Source: Tatlockia sp.
GTDB lineage: Bacteria; Cyanobacteriota; Cyanobacteriia; Cyanobacteriales; Chroococcidiopsidaceae
Assembly (NCBI GenBank): GCA_013698215.1
Contig: JACCVJ010000136.1
Span: 1 to 8,304, forward strand
Direction of reading: 5' to 3'
Length of the DNA stretch: 8,304 nucleotides
The notes under the pieces are model-generated. The model made no database searches. It had not been told where the DNA came from and saw only the letters and a list, made by a program, of their open reading frames with translations. The position numbers were made by a program, and so were the translations under genes. Below, in pieces: positions 1 to 6,897 of this stretch. Numbering within the stretch: the first letter of the stretch is position 1; every line of letters begins with the position of its first letter.

Positions 1-35
1 TCGATGCTGATTAACACCTATATTAAAAACTAATT

Positions 36-905
36 GTGATCAAACCAGAGTGGTTAAGGGTAAAAGCGCCTCAGTGGGAGCGCGTCGGGAACGTTAAAGA
101 AATTCTCCGGGATTTAAGCCTAAATACGGTGTGTGAAGAAGCTTCTTGCCCAAATATTGGCGAATGCTTCAACGCAGGTACAGCGACATTTTTAATTATG
201 GGCCCAGCTTGTACCAGAGCTTGTCCTTATTGCGACATCGATTTTGAGAAAAAGCCTCAACCCTTAGAGGCTACCGAACCTGATAGACTGGCGCAAGCAG
301 TACAAAGACTAAAATTAAATCATGTAGTCATTACTTCGGTAAATCGTGACGACTTACTAGACGGTGGCGCAAGTCAATTTGTAGGCTGTATTGAGGCAAT
401 TCGCGCCACTTCACCGCAAACAACAATTGAAGTATTGATTCCCGACTTGTGTGGAAATTGGCAAGCTTTAGAAACAATTTTGCAAGCTGCGCCAGAAGTA
501 TTAAATCACAATACAGAAACCGTACCCCGTTTATATCGTCGCACTCGTCCCCAGGGAGATTACGATCGCACTTTAGAATTAATTAAGCGATCGCGCGTAA
601 TTGCACCGGGAGTTTATACTAAGTCTGGCTTAATGGTGGGTTTAGGCGAAACAGACGCAGAAATTCGGCAAGTTATGGTCGATTTGAGATCGGTAGATTG
701 CGATATTCTGACCCTAGGGCAATACTTGCAACCAAGTCAAAAACATTTGCAAGTTCAAAGCTTTGTCACTCCAGAACAATTTGATGCTTGGCGGATTTTT
801 GGCGAATCGGTTGGTTTCTTGCAAGTAGTATCTTCTCCCTTAACTCGTAGCTCTTATCACGCCGAAAAAGTTAGAGAATTGATGCAACGTTACCCGCGTA
901 AATAG
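36..905 (+). CDS. lipA: Lipoyl synthase LipA
   Basis: Radical-SAM enzyme that inserts two sulfurs into octanoyl groups bound to lipoyl domains (2-oxoacid dehydrogenase E2 subunits, glycine cleavage H protein), in the cytoplasm. The 289-residue protein shows both iron-sulfur motifs of the family. The auxiliary-cluster motif CX4CX5C is C33, C38 and C44; the radical-SAM motif CX3CX2C is C59, C63 and C66. Other family blocks are SVNRDDL (101-107), NHNTET (157-162), GLGET (202-206), QYLQP (229-233) and the C-terminal RSSYHA (271-276), whose serine ligates the auxiliary cluster in studied enzymes. Length is normal. The start is GTG at 36: in-frame stops at 12-14 and 24-26 leave no earlier usable start, and the conserved PEWLRVKAP begins at residue 4. 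No Shine-Dalgarno sequence is evident. gpsA follows after 2 bases, so co-transcription is likely. Cyanobacteria often carry two lipA copies; which one this is cannot be decided here. Confidence 0.97.
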   Translation: MIKPEWLRVKAPQWERVGNVKEILRDLSLNTVCEEASCPNIGECFNAGTATFLIMGPACTRACPYCDIDFEKKPQPLEATEPDRLAQAVQRLKLNHVVITSVNRDDLLDGGASQFVGCIEAIRATSPQTTIEVLIPDLCGNWQALETILQAAPEVLNHNTETVPRLYRRTRPQGDYDRTLELIKRSRVIAPGVYTKSGLMVGLGETDAEIRQVMVDLRSVDCDILTLGQYLQPSQKHLQVQSFVTPEQFDAWRIFGESVGFLQVVSSPLTRSSYHAEKVRELMQRYPRK

Positions 906-907
906 CT

Positions 908-1828
908 GTGCGCGAAACAAAAATAACTATTTTGGGTGCGGGGGCTTGGGGAACAATTTTAGCCAAACTAGCCGCCGCCAACGGTCACAACGTACGTTTA
1001 TGGTCGCGTAGCGGTGCAATGAGCTTAGAGGCGGCGCTAGAGGGTGCTGAGATAGTTTTATCGGCGGTATCGATGAAAGGAGTAAGAAGCGTAGCTACTG
1101 AGATTCAATCTTTGTCTATTTACTCAAGAGCAATTTTTGTTACCGCAACTAAAGGTTTAGAACCCTCTACAACTTTAACCCCGGCGCAAATTTGGCGTTC
1201 ATCTTTTCCTACCCATCCTGTAGTTGTGTTGTGTGGGCCAAATTTATCTAAAGAAATTGAGCAAAACTTACCCGCCGCAACGGTAGTAGCTAGTAACGAT
1301 ATCGGCGCGGCGGAAATAGTCCAAGAAGCTTTTTCTTCCTTGCGCTTCCGCGTTTATACAAATTTTGACCCCCTGGGAGTGGAACTAGGTGGGATACTAA
1401 AAAATGTAATGGCGATCGCGGCGGGGGCTTGCGATGGCCTGCAACTAGGAACAAATGCTAAAGCGGCGCTACTGACACGCGGACTTACAGAAATTGTGCG
1501 AATTGGTAATAGTTGGGGAGCAAAAACCGAGACATTTTACGGTTTATCGGGCTTGGGAGACTTACTCGCTACTTGCAATAGTCCTTTAAGTCGCAACTAT
1601 CAAGTAGGCTACTCTTTAGCTCAAGGTAAAACAATGAAAGCAACTTTAGCTAATTTAGAAGGAACTGCCGAAGGAGTAAATACGGCAAAAGTTTTAATGC
1701 AACGCGCCCAGCAACACAATATTTCTATTCCCATTACAACCCAAGTACATCGGTTGCTGACAGGTAAAGTTACACCAAGACAAGCGCTGGAGGAGTTAAT
1801 GCTGCGCGACATTAAACCAGAAATATAG
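908..1828 (+). CDS. gpsA: NAD(P)H-dependent glycerol-3-phosphate dehydrogenase
   Basis: Reduces dihydroxyacetone phosphate to sn-glycerol-3-phosphate, the backbone for membrane glycerolipids; cytoplasmic. Visible in the 306 residues: the N-terminal Rossmann motif GAGAWG (10-15), TKG (81-83), GPNLSKE (110-116), the catalytic-lysine block GGILKN with K165 (161-166), GLSGLGDL (212-219), SRN (228-230) and EGVNTA (255-260). The protein is shorter than E. coli GpsA (about 339 residues). The deficit sits between LWSRSG (31-36) and the helix entering the second strand-rich part (about 40-50), where the E. coli protein has roughly 30 more residues. The reading frame is intact, so this is a compact form rather than damage. 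The start is GTG at 908, two bases after the lipA stop, with no visible Shine-Dalgarno sequence; translational coupling to lipA is plausible. A HIP1-containing hairpin with a T run follows the stop. Confidence 0.96.
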   Translation: MRETKITILGAGAWGTILAKLAAANGHNVRLWSRSGAMSLEAALEGAEIVLSAVSMKGVRSVATEIQSLSIYSRAIFVTATKGLEPSTTLTPAQIWRSSFPTHPVVVLCGPNLSKEIEQNLPAATVVASNDIGAAEIVQEAFSSLRFRVYTNFDPLGVELGGILKNVMAIAAGACDGLQLGTNAKAALLTRGLTEIVRIGNSWGAKTETFYGLSGLGDLLATCNSPLSRNYQVGYSLAQGKTMKATLANLEGTAEGVNTAKVLMQRAQQHNISIPITTQVHRLLTGKVTPRQALEELMLRDIKPEI

Positions 1829-1851
1829 AAAATGGGCGATCGCCTTTTTTT
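1829..1851 (+). terminator. Possible intrinsic terminator after gpsA, built on a HIP1 site
   Basis: Immediately after the gpsA stop, the palindrome GGCGATCGCC (1835-1844) is followed by seven T (1845-1851) and preceded by a short A-rich stretch. The core stem is only 3 G:C pairs around a GATC loop, with a G:U pair and, past one mismatch, A:T pairs formed by the A tract and T tract. The layout is terminator-like but the GC stem is weak, so efficiency is uncertain. It contains a full HIP1 octamer at 1836-1843. Confidence 0.45.
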
Positions 1852-1886
1852 CAAGTATCTATTCTAACTACAAGGTAGGATAAGGA

Positions 1887-1911
1887 CGAAAGCCTAAAAT
1901 TTACGCTTTCG
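1887..1911 (+). other. Short inverted repeat in the leader of the cobH-like gene
   Basis: CGAAAGC (1887-1893) and GCTTTCG (1905-1911) form a perfect 7-bp stem with an 11-base A/T-rich loop. It lies about 37 bases upstream of the ATG at 1948, inside the 119-base gap after gpsA. No T run follows, so it is not a standard terminator. I saw no B12-box-like sequence, and the gap is too small for a full cobalamin riboswitch. It could be a leader hairpin or chance. Confidence 0.3.
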
Positions 1912-1947
1912 CTTTCAAGTATTCTTTTCACACCTTACCGAATTCAA

Positions 1948-2574
1948 ATGGAATGGCAACTAAACGATGCCCAGAACTTGGCATTAATTGACCGGGAAAT
2001 TGGCGATTATAAGTTTTCACCCGCTCAGTACGAAATAGTTAGACAGGTAATTTATGCTACTGGAGACTTTGAATACAAATCTTTAATTAGGTTTAGCGAT
2101 CGCGCTTTACCTGCCGGGGCTGCCGCGTTAGCTGCTCGTAGTACCATTATTGTCGATGTCCCCATGGTACAAGTAGGCATCATATCTCCTATTCAAAAAA
2201 CTTTCGCAAATCCTGTTTATTGCAGTGCAGACAGTAATAATTGGAGTCACAAAGACCAATCAAATAGCGCCGCTTGGGAAATTGAAACTTTAGCTAGAAG
2301 GTATCCTGAAGCAATTTTTGTTATTAGTCAAGGACAAGCAGCATTGACGGCGTTATTGGAATTAATTGAGGCGGAGGAAATTAGACCAGCTTTAGTAATT
2401 GGTACTCCCGCAGGATTTATTGACGTAGATGTAGCTAAACAACGTTTAAATGATTCCAACGTGCCTCATATTCGGATCGATGGACGCAAAGGTAATGCAG
2501 TAGTAGCTACAGCAATTATTAGTGGGTTAGTAGAACTGGCTTGGCAGGCTTACGGGCATAATAATCAGGGTTAA
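1948..2574 (+). CDS. cobH: Precorrin-8X methylmutase (CobH/CbiC) family protein with altered active site
   Basis: CobH/CbiC enzymes move the C-11 methyl group to C-12 of (cobalt-)precorrin-8 to give hydrogenobyrinic acid or cobyrinic acid in vitamin B12 synthesis. The 208-residue length fits the family, as do the recognisable blocks DVPMVQVGI (70-78), the parallel-strand region FVISQGQAALTALLELI (124-140), ALVIGTPAGF (148-157) and DGRKGNAVVATAI (178-190). Several usually invariant positions differ. In the IYATGD block, Tyr36 sits where the catalytic His of characterised enzymes (His43 in Pseudomonas denitrificans CobH, in V-H-A-C-G) would align. The usual GNAPTAL is SQGQAAL here, and the GG of GRxGG is GN. 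I believe related cyanobacterial proteins share this pattern, so it may be a clade-specific enzyme rather than a decayed gene, but that is from memory. The start is ATG 1948, with no clear ribosome binding site. xfp begins 78 bases downstream with no obvious terminator between. Confidence 0.85.
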   Translation: MEWQLNDAQNLALIDREIGDYKFSPAQYEIVRQVIYATGDFEYKSLIRFSDRALPAGAAALAARSTIIVDVPMVQVGIISPIQKTFANPVYCSADSNNWSHKDQSNSAAWEIETLARRYPEAIFVISQGQAALTALLELIEAEEIRPALVIGTPAGFIDVDVAKQRLNDSNVPHIRIDGRKGNAVVATAIISGLVELAWQAYGHNNQG

Positions 2575-2652
2575 TTAAAAAGCAAGCAATTTTTTGTCAG
2601 AGTAACTACTATAAACCTAGCAGAGCAAATCTACAGTACAAAAGCGCTCAAT

Positions 2653-5133
2653 ATGGTAGTTACAAATCTTCCCCAAACACTACTCCTAAGTACCGAAGAA
2701 CTGCATCAAATCAACGCTTACTGGCGCGCAGCAAATTACTTGTCTGTCGGGCAAATATATTTGCTAGACAACCCCCTACTGCGCGAACCCCTCACGCTCG
2801 AACATATCAAACCAAGGCTTTTAGGTCACTGGGGAACAACCCCAGGTCTAAATTTTATTTACGTCCACTTGAACCGCCTAATTAAAGCTCAAGACCTGAA
2901 CGCAATCTACATCGCCGGCCCCGGTCATGGTGGCCCCGGAATAGTTGCCAATACTTATCTAGAAGGTACTTACAGCGAGGTATACCCCCACATTTCTCCA
3001 GATTATGAGGGGATGCGAAAACTATTTAAGCAATTTTCCTTTCCTGGAGGCATCCCCAGTCACGTTGCACCAGAAACCCCCGGCTCAATTCACGAAGGGG
3101 GCGAACTTGGCTATTCTCTTTCTCACGCCTACGGTGCAGCCTTTGACAATCCCGATTTGATTGTTGCTTGTGTGATCGGCGATGGGGAAGCAGAAACCGG
3201 GCCTTTGGCTACTAGCTGGCATAGCAACAAGTTTCTCAATCCCGTAACTGACGGCGCAGTTTTACCAATTTTGCATCTAAATGGTTACAAAATTGCTAAC
3301 CCTACCGTGTTGGCGCGGATAAGTCATGAGGAACTAGAAAGTTTACTTATAGGTTACGGCTATAAACCCTACTTTGTGGAAGGCTCTGAGCCAGAAGCCA
3401 TGCACCAGTTGATGGCTGCAACTTTAGATAAAGTCATCGCCGACATTAAGGTAATTTGGCACGATGCCCGCACTAATGGCTTTACAGAGCGCCCCCAGTA
3501 CCCGATGATTGTACTGAAGTCGCCCAAAGGCTGGACGGGGCCCAAAGAAGTTGATGGGAAAAAAACTGAAGATTATTGGCGAAGTCATCAAGTCCCGTTT
3601 GCAGAAATGGCAACTAAGCCCGAACACTTACAGTTGCTAGATGCGTGGATGAAAAGCTACAAGCCAGAAGAACTGTTTGATAAAAATGGTACATTTTTGC
3701 CCGAACTTGCGGCTTTAGCACCCGAAGGAACCCGCCGCATGGGGGCTAATCCCCACGCCAACGGTGGTTTGTTGCTTAAAGGTTTAAAGTTACCAAATTT
3801 TGCTGACTACGCTGTAGATATTGCGGAACCGGGGACAAAAATGGCTGAAGCTACCCGCGTGATGGGGGAATTTTTGCGCGATGTCATGAAGCAAAATCTC
3901 GAAAGCCGCAATTTTAGAGTTATGGGTCCCGATGAAACCGCCTCTAACCGCCTGAATGCTTTATTTGAAGCAAGCGATCGCACGTGGACAGCCCAGATCC
4001 TTCCCGAAGACGATCACCTTGCTCCCGACGGGCGAATTATGGAGATATTGAGCGAACACACTTGTCAAGGATGGTTAGAAGGCTATTTACTGACTGGGCG
4101 ACATGGATTTTTCTCTTGCTACGAAGCTTTCATCCATATTATTGATTCTATGTTTAATCAACACGCCAAATGGCTCTCAACTACCCGTCATATACCTTGG
4201 CGTAGACCCATTGCTTCTCTCAACTATTTGCTAACTTCCCACGTTTGGCGACAAGATCATAATGGCTTTTCTCATCAAGATCCGGGCTTTATCGATCATG
4301 TGATGAACAAAAAGCCGGAAGTAATTCGGGTTTATTTACCCCCCGATGCCAATACGCTGCTATCTGTAACCGATCATTGTTTGCGTAGCCGTAACTATGT
4401 AAATGTGATTGTTGCCGGAAAGCAACCTGCTTTGCAATATTTGGATATGAATGCGGCAATTAAACATTGCACTAAAGGAATTGGAATTTGGGGTTGGGCG
4501 AGTAATGACCAAGGAGTAGAACCCGATGTAGTAATGGCTTGTGCGGGAGATGTCCCAACTTTAGAAACTCTGGCGGCGGTGGATTTGCTGTACAAAAACT
4601 TCCCCGATCTCAAAGTGCGGGTTGTAAATGTAGTTGATTTGATGAAACTTCTACCAGAAAGCGAACATCCGCACGGTTTGAGCGATAAAGACTTTGATTC
4701 TATCTTTACTCCAGATAAGCCGATTATCTTTGCTTTTCATGGCTACCCTTGGCTGATTCATCGCCTGACCTATCGGCGGACAAATCACCATAATCTTCAC
4801 GTCCGGGGCTACAAAGAAGAAGGAACAACTACTACGCCCTTTGACATGGTGGTTTTAAATGAGTTGGATCGTTTTAGTTTGGTCGATGATGCGATCGATC
4901 GCGTACCCAAACTCAAATACACCGCCGCCCACGTCAAACAGATGTTGCATGACAAACTGATCGAACACCAGCAATATATTAAAGAGCATGGCGAAGATAT
5001 GCCAGAGATTCTCAATTGGCAGTGGGGTTACTATAGCAATTCCGAAAAAACAACTCCGCCAAAAACTGACGAGTCAAACACTTCTACCCCTTCTCAAGAA
5101 GGTGGCGAAGGTGTAGCAAAGTCTAGGTCTTAG
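2653..5133 (+). CDS. xfp: Phosphoketolase (xylulose-5-phosphate/fructose-6-phosphate)
   Basis: Thiamine-diphosphate enzyme that splits xylulose-5-P (and usually fructose-6-P) with phosphate into acetyl-phosphate plus glyceraldehyde-3-P or erythrose-4-P. In cyanobacteria it links Calvin-cycle sugars to acetate/acetyl-CoA without losing carbon as CO2. The 826 residues show GHW (58-60), GPGHGGPG (89-96), family signature EGGELGY (148-154) and the second signature from G161 through GDGE (176-179). The ThDP/Mg motif runs from GDG (176-178) to N210. The pyrimidine-domain block PEDD (451-454) and EGYLLTGRHG (476-485, likely catalytic Glu476) precede HNGFSHQDPG (536-545). A C-terminal transketolase-like domain ends near residue 794. 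The last ~32 residues form a Ser/Thr/Pro/Glu-rich tail with no conserved look. The start is ATG 2653; the 78-base upstream gap shows no convincing promoter or Shine-Dalgarno sequence, so read-through from cobH is possible. Acetate kinase or phosphotransacetylase genes, frequent partners, are not in this window. Confidence 0.97.
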   Translation: MVVTNLPQTLLLSTEELHQINAYWRAANYLSVGQIYLLDNPLLREPLTLEHIKPRLLGHWGTTPGLNFIYVHLNRLIKAQDLNAIYIAGPGHGGPGIVANTYLEGTYSEVYPHISPDYEGMRKLFKQFSFPGGIPSHVAPETPGSIHEGGELGYSLSHAYGAAFDNPDLIVACVIGDGEAETGPLATSWHSNKFLNPVTDGAVLPILHLNGYKIANPTVLARISHEELESLLIGYGYKPYFVEGSEPEAMHQLMAATLDKVIADIKVIWHDARTNGFTERPQYPMIVLKSPKGWTGPKEVDGKKTEDYWRSHQVPFAEMATKPEHLQLLDAWMKSYKPEELFDKNGTFLPELAALAPEGTRRMGANPHANGGLLLKGLKLPNFADYAVDIAEPGTKMAEATRVMGEFLRDVMKQNLESRNFRVMGPDETASNRLNALFEASDRTWTAQILPEDDHLAPDGRIMEILSEHTCQGWLEGYLLTGRHGFFSCYEAFIHIIDSMFNQHAKWLSTTRHIPWRRPIASLNYLLTSHVWRQDHNGFSHQDPGFIDHVMNKKPEVIRVYLPPDANTLLSVTDHCLRSRNYVNVIVAGKQPALQYLDMNAAIKHCTKGIGIWGWASNDQGVEPDVVMACAGDVPTLETLAAVDLLYKNFPDLKVRVVNVVDLMKLLPESEHPHGLSDKDFDSIFTPDKPIIFAFHGYPWLIHRLTYRRTNHHNLHVRGYKEEGTTTTPFDMVVLNELDRFSLVDDAIDRVPKLKYTAAHVKQMLHDKLIEHQQYIKEHGEDMPEILNWQWGYYSNSEKTTPPKTDESNTSTPSQEGGEGVAKSRS

Positions 5134-5141
5134 TTTGACCT

Positions 5142-5170
5142 AATCTCCTTTCCTCGACTGGAGGGGATTT
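5142..5170 (+). terminator. Hairpin downstream of xfp, possible terminator
   Basis: Eight bases after the xfp stop, 5142-5169 can fold into a stem of about 10 pairs, three of them G:U, closing an 8-base loop. Alternatively CCTC (5152-5155) pairs with GAGG (5161-5164) around a 5-base loop, extended outward by three pairs to 5149/5167. Only three T follow (5168-5170), so it is a weak intrinsic terminator at best, though its position fits one. Confidence 0.4.
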
Positions 5171-5179
5171 CCACATACT

Positions 5180-5210
5180 TGTAGAGACGTTGCACTGCAA
5201 CGTCTCTACA
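5180..5210. repeat. Palindromic dispersed repeat, copy 1 (31 bp)
   Basis: TGTAGAGACGTTGCA (5180-5194) and its perfect reverse complement (5196-5210) flank a single C. The 27-bp core recurs at 7921-7947 with T instead of C in the centre, and the four bases CTTG precede both copies. It lies between the convergent xfp and minus-strand membrane-protein genes. The transcript would form a strong hairpin on either strand, but no T run follows on either side. It is non-coding. From memory, the arms resemble a short repeat common in cyanobacterial genomes. Confidence 0.85.
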
Positions 5211-5236
5211 CAATGCACTGCAACGTCTCTACACAA
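5191..5236. repeat. Tandem duplication of the right half of the palindromic repeat (2 x 23 bp)
   Basis: A 23-bp unit beginning TGCACTGCAACG and ending CTCTACACAA occupies 5191-5213 and is repeated exactly at 5214-5236, followed by TG. The left arm of the palindrome (5180-5194) can therefore pair with either of two identical right arms. Exact identity suggests a recent slippage or duplication event. Confidence 0.9.
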
Positions 5237-5273
5237 TGGTTCCATCTCCTATTGAGCAATGCCCAATTTCTTC

Positions 5274-5984
5274 TCAATCTATATAACGCCGCTTAGAAGC
5301 CGATCGCGGTTTCTTTTTAGACGGGCGGACTTCGCTATCATCTTCACCCCCAAGCCGTCGGCTAACATCTATAAACATATCTCTTTGCAAAAATGGATAA
5401 TCGCTTACCCATAGCTTTCGACTGGGAATATATAAGTCTGTAACTTCATCAATATCGCTCAAGTCTGGGCTATTTGACAGCAAGAGCATTTCTGCTATCT
5501 GACCTTTGGCGATCGCCTTATGTTCTTTACGTAAGGGCGCTTGTACCGTAGTTATAAACCCTGTTTCGTCGCTAATTTCTAAGTTTAGTCGGCGTTCGCG
5601 GTTTTCAATTAATACCAGTTCGCCAATTTTATTAACGTTTTCCTCGGTACTAATTAATTCCTCCGTTAGGAATATATCGTAAACCCGACCGCGAAAAAAG
5701 CCAGCATAGGGATAGCGGCGACATTTTTGATTGCGTAAACCTGCCCGATACACAGGTTCCCAAAACCAGTAAAGCCCACAAATTAGCCCTACACCAAATA
5801 AAATCGGACTCAAACCCTGCCCTAATAGGAGTCTAAGCACCAAAACAACCAATACACCAACTACAGAGAATAATAGCCGCTTCAAAAAGTCTGCGGATTT
5901 GCCCCAGTAGTATTTATATTGCTGGGCACTAGCAATTCGCGGTATAACTTGTTCAAATTTCTGGCGCGTGAGAGGAACTAACAT
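5274..5984 (-). CDS. Uncharacterised two-helix membrane protein
   Basis: Function unknown. The 236 residues start with a short cytoplasmic-looking segment (MLVPLTRQKFEQVIPRIA). Two hydrophobic helices follow at about 36-54 and 58-76, with a tight Gly/Pro turn between them. Next comes a soluble region (about 80-210) with distinctive blocks: RRYPYAGFFRGRVYDIF (89-105), TEEL (107-110), ENRERRLNLEISDETGF (127-143), PSRKLWVSDYPFL (187-199) and DVSRRL (206-211). The last ~18 residues are strongly basic (RPSKKKPRSASKRR). Both ends of the hairpin probably face the cytoplasm by the positive-inside rule. I recall similar proteins as widespread in cyanobacteria with uninformative or doubtful transporter labels; no transporter motif is visible, so I assign none. 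The ATG at 5984 is 22 bases after the dapB stop on the same strand, indicating a likely dapB operon. No Shine-Dalgarno sequence is obvious. Confidence 0.88.
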   Translation of the reverse strand: MLVPLTRQKFEQVIPRIASAQQYKYYWGKSADFLKRLLFSVVGVLVVLVLRLLLGQGLSPILFGVGLICGLYWFWEPVYRAGLRNQKCRRYPYAGFFRGRVYDIFLTEELISTEENVNKIGELVLIENRERRLNLEISDETGFITTVQAPLRKEHKAIAKGQIAEMLLLSNSPDLSDIDEVTDLYIPSRKLWVSDYPFLQRDMFIDVSRRLGGEDDSEVRPSKKKPRSASKRRYID

Positions 5985-6006
5985 GAGGCGAGGTTTTGAA
6001 AACGGC

Positions 6007-6834
6007 TTATAATATCTTTTCTAGCCCATAAATCAAGGATTTTAACAACAGGACTTTGCGAATAGCAAGTAATACCCCTGGCATATAACAAGCGCGATCG
6101 CTCGTATCGTGGCGTAGAGTATAAACTTGACCTGCGGCTCCAAAAATTACTTCTTGGTGGGCAATTAATCCCGGCAAACGGATACTATGAATCCTAATCC
6201 CTTCATTGGCAATGCTACCTCTAGCGCCGGGTAACTTCTCAGTTTCTTCTACCACTGCTAGGTTAAAGGGTTTGCCCATTTCTGCCAATATTTCGGCAGT
6301 TTGAATCGCTGTACCGCTTGGCGCATCAGCTTTTTGGTTGTGGTGCAATTCGATAATTTCGACATGATCGAAATATTGAGAGGCACTGGCGGCGGCTTGC
6401 TGAAGTAAAACCATCCCAATCGAGAAATTAGGAATAATTAAGCAACCCGTACTAGCTTTATCGGCAAAGTCTGATAGTTCGCCTATTTGTTCGGCACTTA
6501 AACCCGTTGTTCCGACTACCGGACGCACCCCGTAAGCGATCGCCGAACGAATATTATTGTAAATAGAGCTTGGATGGGTAAAATCGACCATAACGGCGGG
6601 CTGTTTTTCTTGGGCTGCAAAGGCAAGCATCGGCTCAAACTGGCTGGTAATCGGGATTTCCAACGGTTCGCTCAAACCCGCCAATTCTCCCGCATCTCGA
6701 TCTTGGTATTGGGGATTGCGGTCAACAGCGCCCACTAAAGTCATATCTTCCGATTGGGCGATCGCGCGGATTACTTCTCGTCCCATTTTACCAGCCGCAC
6801 CATTGACTAGGACAGGAATAGGAGCTTGATTCAT
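6007..6834 (-). CDS. dapB: 4-hydroxy-tetrahydrodipicolinate reductase
   Basis: NAD(P)H-dependent reduction in the diaminopimelate pathway, giving tetrahydrodipicolinate for lysine and peptidoglycan cross-links; cytoplasmic, tetrameric in known members. The 275 residues (E. coli 273) show the N-terminal dinucleotide motif NGAAGKMG (11-18), VDFTHP (83-88) and VGTTGL (107-112). The catalytic/substrate-binding block ELHHNQKADAPSGTA (162-176) carries His164, His165 and Lys168, matching the His-His and Lys of the E. coli active site. SIRLPGLIAHQEVIFG (217-232) is typical of the C-terminal domain. The start ATG at 6834 has a weak AAGAG about 10 bases upstream. A good promoter match lies 64-93 bases upstream. 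The membrane-protein gene follows after 22 bases on the same strand. Three HIP1 octamers lie inside the gene. Confidence 0.98.
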   Translation of the reverse strand: MNQAPIPVLVNGAAGKMGREVIRAIAQSEDMTLVGAVDRNPQYQDRDAGELAGLSEPLEIPITSQFEPMLAFAAQEKQPAVMVDFTHPSSIYNNIRSAIAYGVRPVVGTTGLSAEQIGELSDFADKASTGCLIIPNFSIGMVLLQQAAASASQYFDHVEIIELHHNQKADAPSGTAIQTAEILAEMGKPFNLAVVEETEKLPGARGSIANEGIRIHSIRLPGLIAHQEVIFGAAGQVYTLRHDTSDRACYMPGVLLAIRKVLLLKSLIYGLEKIL

Positions 6835-6897
6835 GTTCTAAATTCTCTTAAAAGGTTGATGCTCGTTTCAACTTTAGCAGATAGCGGACTTGGCGCT

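Larger units (their letters stand above)
587..6765. repeat. Nine HIP1 octamers (GCGATCGC) across the window
   Basis: Exact GCGATCGC occurs at 587-594, 1412-1419, 1836-1843, 2096-2103, 3974-3981, 5509-5516, 6094-6101, 6536-6543 and 6758-6765, by eye. About 0.1 copies are expected by chance in this length. Eight lie in coding sequence and one in the terminator-like hairpin after gpsA. This iterated palindrome is a hallmark of many cyanobacterial genomes and is the main taxonomic clue here. Confidence 0.9.

Noticed and set aside
1621..1854. Antisense open frame over the end of gpsA
   Set aside because: Short, lies opposite a conserved coding region and crosses the terminator-like hairpin; no domain. 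The antisense frames over xfp (3424-3627, 4395-4613, 4809-5015) were rejected likewise.
1829..1947. Cobalamin riboswitch upstream of the cobH-like gene
   Set aside because: The gap is only 119 bases, part of which looks like the gpsA terminator, and I find no B12-box-like sequence. Only a 7-bp inverted repeat is present.
2575..2652. Promoter or terminator between the cobH-like gene and xfp
   Set aside because: TTGTCA (2594-2599) and TATAAA (2610-2615) are only 10 bases apart, too close for a sigma70 promoter. The A5/T6 stretch has no GC stem, so no terminator is called.
5180..5236. CRISPR array or insertion-sequence end
   Set aside because: Two adjacent identical 23-bp units with no spacers are a tandem duplication, not a CRISPR array. 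No transposase or target-site duplication is visible nearby.
5251..5278. ATTGAG...CTCAAT inverted repeat at the end of the minus-strand membrane-protein gene
   Set aside because: Only six weak pairs, overlaps the stop codon and has no T run on the minus strand, so it is not called as a terminator.
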